Source: Ophiothrix spiculata
Taxonomy: Eukaryota; Echinodermata; Ophiuroidea; Amphilepidida; Ophiotrichidae
Reading direction: 5' to 3' (one strand)
Assembly (NCBI GenBank): GCA_000969725.1
Contig: JXSR01S064357.1
Length of the DNA stretch: 39,882 nucleotides
Each line of letters starts with the position of its first letter. Position 1 is the stretch's first letter. A program made the position numbers and the translations under genes. Positions 1 to 13,100 of the stretch are shown here, one piece after another. The notes below the pieces were generated by a model. The model was not told where the DNA came from. It made no database searches and saw only the letters and a program-made list of their open reading frames with translations.

Positions 1-680
1 ATAGGTGTAGACACCAAAATTATGGCTCTATATTGTTCAGAAACCAAGATATAAGCCAAAATAAGTGAAATTGGCGGCCATTTTGAAAAATGGCGACCAT
101 CTTGAATGCATTCTCATTGAGATTTTGGTAACATGCAAAATATCATTCAGAATAGTCCCCCAAACAAAATAAAACCACTCGCGGAGAGTATTTGGGGGGG
201 GGGGGTGCATGGAGGGCTATCGTAGCCCATGGACTATAACATGTTCTGTAAGTTTAAGCTTGTTAGCGTGCATATATTTTTCAAAATGGCGACTTTTTAT
301 ATAGGGGGGACCAGCCCCCTACCCACTTTGACTTTGACGGCTTACCCTACCCTCACCTAAGGTGGTCCCCCCGACTTTTTTCATCAAAATGACCACAAAG
401 GATGTAAAAACAATTACTTAAATGCCTGGGGTCACTTTGTTTTGCATTTTGGAGCAATTGGCGACGATCCGTTAGAGAGGGGGGGGGGGGGGGTTAAATG
501 GTGGAGCTTGGTGGTACATAGCATCTTCCATGACTTGACTAAGTCTTGATGCCAGGACAAAAGCTTCATCAGTCCAAGGCAATTTCTCTGATGTTTCAGT
601 GGTTTTCAGCTAAAAAGAAATCTGCGAAGGAGACTAGTGACATGTTTGCCTTTGATCAGGCCTTACTCCATATGGTGCTA
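1..680. other. Upstream flank, repeat-like, no gene
   Basis: No coding region supported. It holds a stretch of alternating GGCGGCCATTTTG / GGCGACCATCTTG motifs (about 70-115), a 12-base G run (194-205) and a 15-base G run (479-493). The promoter and any 5' non-coding exon of TBCCD1 are not identifiable. Confidence 0.5.
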
Positions 681-898
681 TACTTTAATCAACACTAAAT
701 AGGCGGGAATTATGAGGCTTTTCTTCATCCGCAAGTAAACATAATCCCACTTACACGCGCGCCGTAGATCCTGATGCGCAAGTCACACATACAACCCGCG
801 CTAATCTACTGCAGTTGCGTTGTGTCAGCTACGCATACGCTCAGTATGTATCAATTCACGATGTGAAGAGGCCCGCCTATTAGGTGTTGATCAAAGTA
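681..898. mobile_element. TA-flanked MITE, copy 1
   Basis: Imperfect terminal inverted repeats of about 26 bp (TACTTTAATCAACACTAAAT at the left; GGTGTTGATCAAAGTA at the right), with TA at both borders. A second full copy is at 36843-37061. Non-autonomous, no coding capacity. The size and TA target suggest mobilisation by a Tc1/mariner-type transposase (inference). Confidence 0.8.
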
Positions 899-1071
899 TA
901 GTTTAGTTGTCACTGTAAAAAGAAGTTTTACAAAAAGAAGAGTTCTAACTGGGTACTTATTCCATTCTATTCCATAGACTCAAAAGGCTGAACATATGGT
1001 TTTGCTCAAGGCAGCCTACATAATAAAAACATGAAGCCAGGAAAAGTAACAATTGGTTATTTCTATTACAG

Positions 1072-1191
1072 ATTTGAGTGGGTACTATGTCTGGTAGCTC
1101 ACCTCTGAAAGATGTGTCTCTCTGGTTGAAAGTAGACCCATTTTACATCGGAGCTTTACCAGTTTCACCTCACCCAAAACTATCTTTGCAT
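1072..1191 (+). CDS. TBCCD1: TBCCD1 exon 1 (first coding exon)
   Basis: Coding starts at ATG 1087 and reads MSGSSPLKDVSLWLKVDPF, matching the human start region (LLWVKAEPF). The exon ends in phase 0 at CAT 1191, followed by the strong donor GTAAGTATT. A pyrimidine-rich acceptor (TTCTATTACAG) ends at 1071, only 15 bases upstream of the ATG. This is probably the second exon of the transcript, with a 5' non-coding exon outside or near the window edge. No in-frame ATG lies between 1072 and 1087. Confidence 0.85.
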
Positions 1192-4100
1192 GTAAGTATT
1201 ACACAGGATATTTAATTGTGCCTGATTTTACCTTTCACTCTTGTTTTTGGATACAAGGAGTTGGGTGGGAATTAGGTTCCATTTAAACCCAATCTTCAGT
1301 TGGCTTTTGCCATTCTGGCAAGGGCTTCACTTTGAAGACTCTAGTAGTTTGTGACCTCCAAGTTTGTGAAATGTTGTGTTGAATGAGATACATGGAACCC
1401 ATGAATTGTAAATTTAATTTGGACCCTTTAACCCTAACCCCCAATGCCCATTCTCCGTTTAAAAAACTATCTCTATACTCTGAAATCTTCAAATAAAAAA
1501 TGGCAGATATCCAACTGGATGAGAACCAGGGACCTCTCGCTCGCACCCTAATCCCACTGTCACTATGTCAAGCCACAGAGCACACACTGCCATGGTAGTG
1601 ATTTCGTGATCACCACCGACTCCGGTCTATATCGTATTTGGACTTTGCAATCTTCTTCACTTTGCGGATCGTGATATTTTGTTGTTTTGTCGATTAGAAT
1701 TAATGCAGACCGATATTTATGCTTCCAAAACCCTAACCCCAATGCCCATTCTCCGTTTCAAAGCAATGTCCTCGGAAATCTTCAAGCAAGAGAGGGCAAG
1801 TTGCCCCGGGGCCCACCTCTGAAGGGGTGCCAAATCACCATTATGTGAACAATAATTAGACCAACTTTCATGCAGTGGGGCAGCAAGAGGCTACATATGC
1901 TGAAATTTAAAGCCAAATTTAATAAATAAAAGCTAATAAAAGTGCTCTTCTTTTTTCAAGCAATGTGTATCAGTCGTCAACAACCACAATTGCCTACAAT
2001 GTTTTCGCATTTTTCAATTTTTCAGCTAAAATAAGCAAATATACTGCAAAAAAAAAAATTGTGCACTTAAACAAATATTAGTCAAATTTCTTGAAGAAAT
2101 TACACTTTTTTTTGTGTACCTTATTTGCTATTTTAATTCAAGGGTGCCAGTTTCACTTTTTGCCCCGGGCACCAGACACCCTCGCTATGCCCATGAGTGA
2201 AACAAATATAATATGGTTTATTAAGTGGAAGTAATGCAAAATCCTGTTCCCTCGATGTTGGATGCGCTTCGATACCTCCCAGGATCTAACACCACAAGAC
2301 CAGTATTTTACACTTCTTCCGCTCAATTTGCCCATCTGTAAAGTTTAAATAAAAATCATTATCACATGTTCAAATTTTTTCTAAAGAACATCATGTTTTA
2401 TTTGCCTTTCAGTACTTGAAGAAAATAGCCTCATATGCCAAGAGTAAAGGAAAAGCTGGCTTCCCACAGTTGAGCTTTCCGGTATGGAAACACATTGCAT
2501 GCAATAAACTCAACATCTCAGAAGAGCTGGCCTGGATGTAAGTAGAGTACTGTCCTAACAAGCCATCTATGCCAAGAGTAGAGGAATAGCAGACTCCCAC
2601 CTGCTTCCTACAGTAAGCTATCTGGTATGGAAACACGTTGCATGCAATAAACTCAACATCTCAGGAGAGCTGGCCTGGATGTAAGTAGAGTACTGTCCTA
2701 ACAAGCCACCTATGTCAAGAGTAGAGGAATAGCAGACTCACACCTGCTTCCTACAGTAAGCTATCCGGTATGGAAACACATTGCATGCAATAAACTCAAC
2801 ATCTCAGAAGAGCTGGCCTGGATGTAAGTAGAGTACTGTCCTAACAAGCCACCTATGCCAAGAGTAGAGGAATAGCAGGCTCTCACTAGCTGCTTCCTAC
2901 ATCAAGTAAAGGAAATTATAAACTCAACATTTCGGAAGAGTTGGCTGGAATGTAACTATGAAGTGGCTGATTTAGGAAGTTTTTATAAAAGAATAGGCCT
3001 ACTTACATTAACATTGAGATCAAAGATTACTTAAACACTGTGGTTACATTTAGAGATTTTATTTTTTAGATGTGTTTTCAGTGAGATAATGGCCAAATGC
3101 CAAAATATGTTATTTGTTAGACCACTCCTATATTTGGCATATATATACTATCTTAAGGGTTAATTGAAGCTCTGATAGAGATTTAGAATGGTTCTTATTT
3201 TCATCATTATGAGAAATCTTTATTTAGATTTGGAAAACTTTCAAATGTACATTTCTTTGTTTTGTATTTGTGCAGGTACTTTGAAGGTTATGATCTGCTG
3301 TGTGAATATCCACCGGGTGACAGGCTGAAATTAGCACAACAGGTGGCTAAATGCAAGAACAAAGGAGAAGAAGGTACAATAGTCATGTGGGTGCAAAAAA
3401 GTTGTATCTACAATAGCTGCTCTAAGATATATTTATTAAACACGTCACAAGAATGTGAAAAATCCTTCAGAATATCCCTGTCTTATTGAAATGGTTCTTC
3501 TGGTGACGGTGTCACCTGAAGAACCATTTCAAGAACCACTGATCTAAGACTGAAGATTATATAATGTGCAATCAAAATTTATGACAAATTGCAGCTATTG
3601 CAGATACGACTTTCTTGCACTCACATGTCACAATGTAATGGAATACAGGAATGGGAACAGGATTGTCCCAGGGATGTTGGGATGTGTAAACTATGTACAT
3701 GATAAAAATGGAAAAGCAGACTAAAAGGGAATTGGCATTTGTGGCTAAAAAGACAACCAGTTTTGGTAATTTTTTATATTTGGATTTAAAACAAGATTTT
3801 GTTTTTCCTTATATCTTGTGGATCTCCCACAAAGAAATAATGGTTTTATCCCTTTTATTGAACAGTGTGCTGATCTCTAATGTATTGAAACGTCTGAATG
3901 AACCTTTAAATTTATAGAACAACAAGAAATGTAATCAAGTTAAATGAAATGTAGCCGACATAACTTACATTTTACAAAGTTTGTGTCTGCATAATTTGAT
4001 GTTCACAAATTTCTAAGGAACCAAACCTTTATGAATATGCTGCAATTTGTACGTTATTTGTTCATATCCTAGATTACTATTTTTTTGATATTTACAGATT

Positions 4101-7100
4101 TCTTACGGAACCAAGCCTCTGTGAACACACTGCAATTTTTGCTCTACCTGTTCTTACAGCAAGTGTACAAAATCTCCCTGCGATCATCTTTACTTGCTGG
4201 TGAAGAGTATCCTTTTCATTTCAAATCAGTCTCCCATCTTCCATTAGTAAGGCATGATCCATACAGTTTTGTTTTTAATTTCAAGATTATAACCTGGGTG
4301 GTTACTTGGTCAGTATACCCAGTTATCTCCCCCCCCCCCCTTCCCGGGGACTTATAGGACCAATTTATGGGGTGGTCGTAAAACGTCACATGTGATTTTG
4401 TAAAGTTGAACATGGAATCTATTGTTTATATGGTTTCATAAAAATGATCCTATGTCTGAACCCAAATATTCTTAATACCAAATTTTTATATGGAAATACA
4501 GCCAAAAAATAAAATTTGTCATGTTTAGAAGCGAAATCATATGAATAACACTTATTTGCGCTACTTGCCAACTTGTTGGAGCTACTTGGTTAAATCTAAA
4601 AAGTAGAATTTAAATCTTAAAAAGTAGAATTTAAATCTAAAAAGTATGATTTAAATTTGTTGCCTAATGCTGGAAGGTCAATGTGCTTATCCTGTCAGAA
4701 TGATAACCAAATATCAACATGCTCAAGTTCAAGTAAGAGGTTTTGTGACGTTTTTTGCCATATCGAAAAAGAACAGCCCTCAAAATGGATGTCCAGAGAG
4801 ATTAATATAAGGTGTATTTTATGAATATGTGAATTTCTATTTTTCTTAACACATGGTTTGTTAGATGGCCATCAAGACCAAAATCCCCCATGACTGGAGA
4901 TGGACGGCTGTCAACAGGCACGAAGGTGTGTATCAAATTTTTACTTCTTCCTATATCTAAATATTTACTGTTCACGAGAGCAACGGCACAAAATTTCAGC
5001 CCAAGGTGACCTGGAGACTGTAGTTCGTTCACCCACTATTTTTTGATATTACAGATGCATTGTCTCCAGTCACCAAGGGCAAATATCTGCTCAACAAAGT
5101 CAAAACGCAGTATGTGTATTGTAGATCAATTGCAAGCTACTCCCTTTTCCCTTGGCGAAATCCCGCACAACTGAGCAGACGACCAATTTTCTTGCATAAC
5201 ACAAGGCAGTATCTACTACATCAGACATGGGTACATACAACTTTTTAGCATGGTATTGGATTCAAGTGATATGGCGCATTAATAGGAAGTATCTGCCCCA
5301 GGGGTGGGGGGTACTCAAAAAATGTTGGTAGGTATGCGAGATCCGCGATATCGAACTTAGGGTCTTGCGAAACAAATTTTTTGTCAAAAATAGGGTCTGT
5401 GGAACTGATTTTTTCCCCAATTGAGGTCTCAGGAACTGTTTTTTTCCCCATAAAAATATGACTATTTGAGCTGAAAATCGCTCAAAATAAGCTTGAAAAC
5501 ATAATAAAACACATTTTTGAGTAATTTTCTTTGAAAATGAGGTCTTCAATTTTGTCTCATTTTGCTGGAGCACTGACCCTACAAATGACATTTTATCACT
5601 CAGTAGATAAAACTACAACAATTTCATTGGTTAATAACTGTAAAGGATATTTCCGTATCGTATCATAACTTCAGAGTTCTATATGATACGAAATCCTCTA
5701 TGTGATACGAAAACTCGTATCATACAGCTCTTTCACCAGTCCAACTCGTATCGCTTTCGGAACATGATAGCTGTATTACAAAGCGCGCGCAGCTGCTGTG
5801 CGTGCGAGACACGCGATGCCGGTAGAAACGACGCGCATAGCTGTCAATCAAACCCGGAAAATTACAAATCTTAAATTGATTGCAATGTTAAAAAAATATA
5901 AAAATAACAATTTTCCAAGCATTTTTTCTAGTATTTTCAAATTTTTGCTATCAACGTTTGTGTTTACTGAGTGATAAATTCGTTATCCCCCTGTTTGTTC
6001 TCATGCAATACGAAAAATATTAATGGTTTGGGTTCGTATCACACTCGGCTTTCAGCCTCGTGTGATACGAACCCAAACCATTTTAAATATTAAAATATTT
6101 TCTCGTATTGCACGAACAAACAGGGGATAACTAATAGTCTTTCAACTTCGCATACATTTCTCATACTTTTCTTGACAGATTTCATTTTCTATATGTTTGC
6201 TTTAATTAGAATCTGGATGAGAATTCACATTTAGCATTCTTTCAAAATCACGTCCATGATATGCTGTCACTACTCATTGAAGCAGGTAAGAATTATTTTA
6301 AGAATTAAGCGTTTTAAGGGACTGGCCTAGATTCTTCCCACTAATTTTTTACCTACATTTTTTTTTCATGAATCAAATTAGAACATGGTTATAGTAATAT
6401 AACCTACCAGAAGTTTTCCATTATTTTGAAGAATCTTGTAGAAAATAGCAATTCTTTACCAACTTTAATTTTTACACCGGCGCAAAAAAATGGTGTGAAA
6501 ACAGTGTTTCTAGTTTCATATTAAAAAAAATCTTGTTTCTACACCTGTGATGGGTAAACAAATTATTTTTGATGAAATTGTTTCTCTTTTAATATGTATT
6601 AAATTAATCTCCAGGAGCTTTGTTTGATCTTTTATCTGGTAAATCCATCTGAGGTACAAATTTAGGATTTAGAAAACACATGATAGTTACACCACCATCA
6701 CAGAATGATATATTGCTAATTAATTTGAGTCATTTCTGTGTAAATTTTTGTACTTTTAAAAAAAAAAAAAAAAATTTTACTACACTTATGAAGACACACC
6801 ACCAAATAGCTTCCCATTGACTTACTGTACAAAATGGCTTCCTAAAAACACCCGAAGAACTCAATAATAAAGCAACTGGTTGCTTCAACACTGCCTTTTC
6901 TCAGATGATTATGATCTCTTCTAACACAAAATGACGATAAAAGTATACCATCAAGGCAAAAATTTCAAGATACTGGACGCTGAAGTAGTAACGCCCCCTA
7001 TCACTGACAGCCGAATTTTGTATTACCAGAATCAAGCGCAAATTAAGGAAAACCCTTTAAATTTTACCAAAGTAATCTGAAGATCAAAAATTGCATCAGA

Positions 7101-10100
7101 GCATCTTTAAATGAACCTAACTTTATAATTAGAACAAAATATTGACCAAACATATTGCCCTTCATACGTTTTGAAGTCCTCATTTTAGAAGGGCAGTCAA
7201 TTTTGCCGATTTTAGAAATGCCGGATTGCGAGTGCTAGTATTTAGTGTAGTGCGCCCTGCAGGATACATGTATTTTCCAAATTTTATTGTTTTATCTTCC
7301 AATTGATATATAAAACAATTTTAAGAAAGTTGAAGTCGATTTTGATCACGCAATTTTATACAACGACACTGGAATCTCTCTTGACCCGAGAACCGAACTA
7401 GTTAAAATCTATGATCTGGGACATTTCGGGTTTAGTAAATGTGGAATGGCCATTTAAGGTCATCTTTCTTACTCTTACCTGACCCTCACCCCACCCCCTC
7501 CCTACTTACTTGCTTCTCACATAAAGATGGGTGGGGTATACATGGTTGGATAACGGAAGGGGTGTCAAACATCATCATGATTATGGTTTTCAAATAAAAG
7601 CCCCGTCTTCCGTGGGCCTATACTATCAAATGTTGACACATTTTGAGCTTTTCTATTAAAACATACACCGTATTCTGAATTAATGTGCAATTTCTAACTT
7701 TTTATGATTATATATTGCTTCTTGATGAGCTCTATGGTATTTTTGAGTGCTAAATGGTAGAATGTGAGCGGTATAATGCACTTAAATGCAGGCAACACAC
7801 CACCAAATAGCTTCCCATTGACTTACTGTACAAAATGGCTTCCTAAAAACACCCAATGAACTCAATAATAAAGCAACTGGTTGCTTCAACACTGCCTTTT
7901 CTCAGATGATTATGATCTCTTCTAACACAAAATGACGATAAAAGTATACCATCAAGGCAAAAATTTCAAGATACTGGACGCTTAAGAAATAACGCCCCCT
8001 ATCACTGACAGCCGAATTTTGTATTACCAGAATCAAGCGCAAATTAAGGAAAACCCTTTAAATTTTACCAAAGTAATCTGAAGATCAAAAATTGCATCAG
8101 AGCATCTTTAAATGAACCTAACTTTATAATTAGAACAAAATATTGACCAAACATATTGCCCTTCATACGTTTTGAAGTCCTCATTTTAGAAGGGCAGTCA
8201 ATTTTGCCGATTTTAGAAATGCCGGATTGCGAGTGCTAGTTATTTAGTGTAGTGCGCCCTTATAAGGTTTATTTAGAGCATTTCCATAAGTTTTTAATTC
8301 TAAGTGGAATCTAGGCTAGTCCCTTTAATAAGTAGGAATAAAAGGAAAAACCCTTCAAAACAGGGAGCTTATTTCCAAGATTGACTTTAGGTGAGTTCAG
8401 TTTATTATTCCTTCAGTCTTAGTACTACTGGATGAATGAGAATATACACAAAATATTGACTTTAGGTGTGACATATGATGGGTTTTCCTAGAAGGCATCA
8501 CATTTTTGTGTCTGTACTAGCTGCATCATTTTTTGAATTTTACACCAGTAAATAACACTCTTTGTACCCTGAAGGTTCTGGATAAAGGACGTACAACTTT
8601 TCCTCTGGCAGCCGGGTCTTCTCCGCCATTACTTGGTTCAAAAAATTATATACAAGGAATATAAAAAGGGGAACCGGTACTTGCTGCCATATTGATTTCA
8701 CCGCTGTGTAGAACGTATGGGATGGCAGCCATCTTGGATTGTCGCTCATGGAAGGTGAGTTATTGTACCTCCAGCATTTTACGGCTCCGCGTGCCTCACT
8801 TCGAGAATCTTCGCAATGGATTAGCGGGAAAATTGGCGGGCTTTGATCGTAGCAAGTCGCAATATAAGCTACTTGAAACGCAGACACAGTTTGCGCGTGA
8901 AACAAAATGCACACGCTGTATATGCGTCAAGTGAAGATTTACGCGATCTGCCTGGATGTCGGGCCAAACTCTGAATATATCTGGAAGTACAATAACTCTG
9001 CTCCATGAAAGACACAAGATGGTGGCGTATCCCGATTCCCCTATAATAATTCCTTGGTTACATATCATCTGCTTGACTCACTTATTGGTATTTGAAGAAC
9101 GTGACTAAGGAAACAAACTACACAAAATTTTTAACAGATTTTTTTCAGACGTCATACATCAAAATGGGCTTCATTTATATTTGTATTCTTTAATTCTGCC
9201 TATTTTTTACAGTAAAGTTATTTATTGAACACCATCCATGTCAGATTTCAAAAGTGTCACATTTAATCAGAAGAAACAGGGGACAAGGGCAAATGTTTGC
9301 TATGTACAAGGCCAAAAACCAGAGGGTGATTTAAGATCTTCCCACAATACACAGTTACAGCTCAGTAAGCATGAATGAACTAATGGAATGTTCAGTGAGG
9401 TCAAATTACTACTGCTGTGCATTTGTATGGGAAAGATATTGAATTTCATGGTAAATCAAACTGTATTATTGGTGTGAAAACTTCATCCGACCAGAGATTT
9501 GTTTACATATTCATTGAGCTAGTAGTGTGACCTTTCTCAAGGTAATTTAAATTATCTGGTCGCTTCAATAATAAATGTACTTAATGTTTTACCTTATTTG
9601 GTATGAAAATCAAAAATTGGCAAAATCCTCAAAAATAAAAATGATGCAACATCTGAATGGGTGTTTAAATAAAAAATCCCATTCAGAAGTCATTTTTTTA
9701 ATTTGGAAGCCCAAATGGCCCAAAAATGTGTTGTTTGTGATTTTTCTCCACTGCTGTCTGTTTAGCATGAGTTTGAGAAGTTCATTTTGATCAATGCCAG
9801 CATCCTGTGTAAAATGCTGGAGGTACAATTAACTCCGACTGCCTAAACTTTGCTGCTCACTGTGCTAGACGGCTTGAGGAACCAGTGTCTGGATTAGTGT
9901 TCTGGATGCCCACCCAAGGGACACGTGCACAGGGAAGACCCAAGGCTGACCTACCCAGTACTTCTTACACAGGATGCTGGCATTGATCAAAACGAACTTC
10001 TCAAACTCATGCTAAACAGACAGCAGTGGAGAAAATTCATCATGGCTTCCGACCGGGGTCGACATAGATAGATAGATAGTGATTTTCTCAAAAAAATGTG

Positions 10101-13100
10101 ACTTTTGGTCAAAAATCAACACTCTCATTAATTTTAAGCACTTTGTTAAAAAGTTATGGTACAAAATAAACTTGCAAAAACTTAAAATTGAGTAATGTGT
10201 TGTCCCCCCTTAAGCATCACCAAAACCACCATGATTATGTGCCTTCAACAACCCAGAGCCTTCTTTCTGACCACCAAACAAATTAATAAGAGGCAAAGTG
10301 TACACTTTGCTTGTAATCAATTTTATTATACTGTAAACTACTTTTTTTCTGCCGGTACATTTAGTTGGAGTTGTAGTAAAGCTGTACCATTTATTTTGTA
10401 TTGTGTGTAAATTACCCTATGTGAGAAATGAAAATTGATATCGAATTTTCAAACGGTTGGTGTAAAACAATGGTAATGGTTTTGATTCCAAATTTGTTGT
10501 CACTATTTTGCTGAGATTGCATATTTTTCATATATATTTTTGGACTGTGAGTGCTTGTACTTAGAGAATGAATGATAAGATTTATTGTTTTGCCTGTCAT
10601 CTATCGTCTCATAATGGATGGGCGTACATTATTTTGAGTAGTGGGTGCCCCCGCAGGGGGTGCCCATTACGAAAAAATAATGTACGCGCATACATTATGA
10701 GACAATAGATGACAGGCAAAACAATAAATCACCATCTTTTATTCTCATTCTTAGTCACAAATTTGAGTCATTTATAAACCAAAAACGATGTAAATTATTG
10801 CCAAAAACTATAAACATTATCATTGGAAATATGTACACTAGGGTGCATCAAACGCCCCTCATGTTAATGGAATTTTTTCTACCTAGTCTTAAAATGTTCC
10901 AATTGTCACAAAATTAACATGCATGAAGTTTAAATTAATTTGGACATTGTCTTGGGTAGCCACGGAGAAGAAGAAGTTACAGCATGTGTTCCAATGAGGA
11001 AAGTTCGTTGACCCCTGTACAATCTCAATTAGGAGTCGATGCATCAATTTGAAACAGCTATAACGATAAAACCGTTTGGATTTAACAACTCATATCTTAT
11101 GATCTAATACACCAAAGATCACTTTTTAATATGTGATACATAAGTTGCCAAAAATAAGTATTGTGCCTCAGAAATAAATCATGACCTTTGCCCTAAATAT
11201 CATGTTTTGGGGCATTTTGTTGATATTTTGACACTGAATTTTGCAAGCTTCTTTATTTGTTTGAAGCAAATTTTTATCACAGCTTCAACATGATCATTAG
11301 TCCTATTAGTTCATTTAATGTGAGCTTTTAAATCTAAAGGGTTTCGATGCTATAGCTGCTTCAAATTGTAAGGCCGGCTTCTAATTGGAATTGTACAGGG
11401 GTCAACAAACTTTCCCACATAGGAACACATGTTGTAACTTCATCTTCTCTGTGGCTACCCAAGACAATGTCCGAATTGATTCAAACTTGGCATATGGCGG
11501 TGCGTTTTGAATTGGGCCAGTAAATAGATGGAGTTGTGACATCTGCGCGACAATTTTGGGTAGATTTCTTTAATTTTCTCAGCTGATGCACAAGCTATGA
11601 TGTTGTATTTGGTGTCAAATTAAAGCTTATGATAACAGCAATACAGTCATACCANNNNNNNNNNNNNNNNNNNNNNNNNNNNNNNNNNNNNNNNNNNNNN
11701 NNNNNNNNNNNNNNNNNNNNNNNNNNNNNNNNNNNNNNNNNNNNNNNNNNNNNNNNNNNNNNNNNNNNNNNNNNNNNNNNNNNNNNNNNNNNNNNNNNNN
11801 NNNNNNNNNNNNNNNNNNNNNNNNNNNNNNNNNNNNNNNNNNNNNNNNNNNNNNNNNNNNNNNNNNNNNNNNNNNNNNNNNNNNNNNNNNNNNNNNNNNN
11901 NNNNNNNNNNNNNNNNNNNNNNNNNNNNNTTCACCAAAGCAAAATTTAGTTAGCTTTCCCGTAAAATTTTGGGCCAAAAAACTTGATTTTTGGACCTAGG
12001 TCCAAAATGACACATTTTGGTCCAAAAATGACATCACCATCATGTTCAGTATGCAAATTCGCTTCTAGAAACATATACTTTTATTTGGATTTAATCATCT
12101 ATTGCTGAGTTACAGAGCATAAAATATTTCAGAAAACGAAGGGTTGACAGGGCCCTTAATTTCCTGTAAGAAAATGTATACTTTTATGTATGGCGGGTGT
12201 AGTTTGTGAAAGTTACAGCGGTTCGAATGAAAAAGGACACCATTTTCATGTCGTGAAAACATGTCACACAAAACTGGCCCAATTCAAAACGCATGGCCAT
12301 ATGTTAATTTTGTGACAATTGGAACATCTTCAGACTAGGTAGAAAAAATTCCTTTGACATGAGGGGCGTTTGATGCACCCTAATGTACACCCCTATTCAA
12401 ACATGAAATATTCCAAACCCAGTAAAGCTGTTCGCGCCGGATGTGTGCATATACCTGCATCGCGCCGTAATTTTGAACGCGCGGCTCCACTGCGTTTAAC
12501 GCTGAACGCACTGTCATCATTATTAGGAAGTAAAATTGCACTCAGTGACTAAGAATTGGATTTATAAGGATCTGACTAAATGTCCACGTCTACATTTTGA
12601 GGTGTTTAATATTCCGAGTGACTTCCATACGTTTGCGTTTATAGATTCCTATGCTGGGTCTGCAGTGGATGTTCTTCTCTCTGTACAGTGTGTTGAAGCG
12701 CTGGGATTTATACTGGAAGGATCAGCAGATCAAATGAAGTAAGTAGACATAACACCGTCTACCAATTTGTACTGTATAAATAATAATAATAATTGAGGGG
12801 TGCTCTGGCAAAATGAGAGGAAATTTGCAAATTTCAAAATTGAGTTTGTGACATATTTTAATTCTCTATAATCTCAGCTTTTGAATGATATATAATATGT
12901 CACACTTTTATTTCTCCAATCTTCATTTAGAGATTGAAATTCAAAGCAGTCCACTTATTGCAATAAAAATATACTGTAAATCGATTTCAAAGATACTGAT
13001 TACTACAGTGTATAATAGCAACATATAATCAATTAACCGTGAATAATTGCACTTCCCGGCAAAGTTGACCTTCAAAACTTTAGATGTAGGTAAACATGTG

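Larger units (their letters stand above)
10839..12382. mobile_element. hAT-type non-autonomous element with 8-bp TSD
   Basis: Terminal inverted repeats of about 95 bp begin TAGGGTGCATCAAACGCCCC and end GGGGCGTTTGATGCACCCTA. They are flanked by the perfect 8-bp target duplication ATGTACAC at 10831-10838 and 12383-12390, the hallmark of hAT insertion. The left half (10839 to about 11510) folds back on itself a second time. The right half includes sequence of another repeat also found at 27360-28390. The centre holds assembly gap 11655-11929. No transposase frame is visible. Confidence 0.88.

Noticed and set aside
4207-4246. Longer form of exon 4 ending at the GTAAGG donor (4247)
   Set aside because: In frame and a better donor by eye, but it destroys the conserved GEEWPS junction with exon 5. 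It could be a minor alternative form.
5055-5109. Exon-like stretch with acceptor ATTACAG and donor GTATGT in intron 5
   Set aside because: Including it breaks the phase with exon 6, and skipping it gives the spacing seen in human TBCCD1 between GEEWPS and the next conserved block.
5245-5591. Two overlapping minus-strand frames of 68 and 109 codons
   Set aside because: They fall in a dispersed T-rich/C-rich repeat whose copies are not coding.
12370-12644. Extension of exon 7 upstream as an open frame from about 12536
   Set aside because: No similarity to TBCCD1, and the acceptor at 12644 keeps phase and length.
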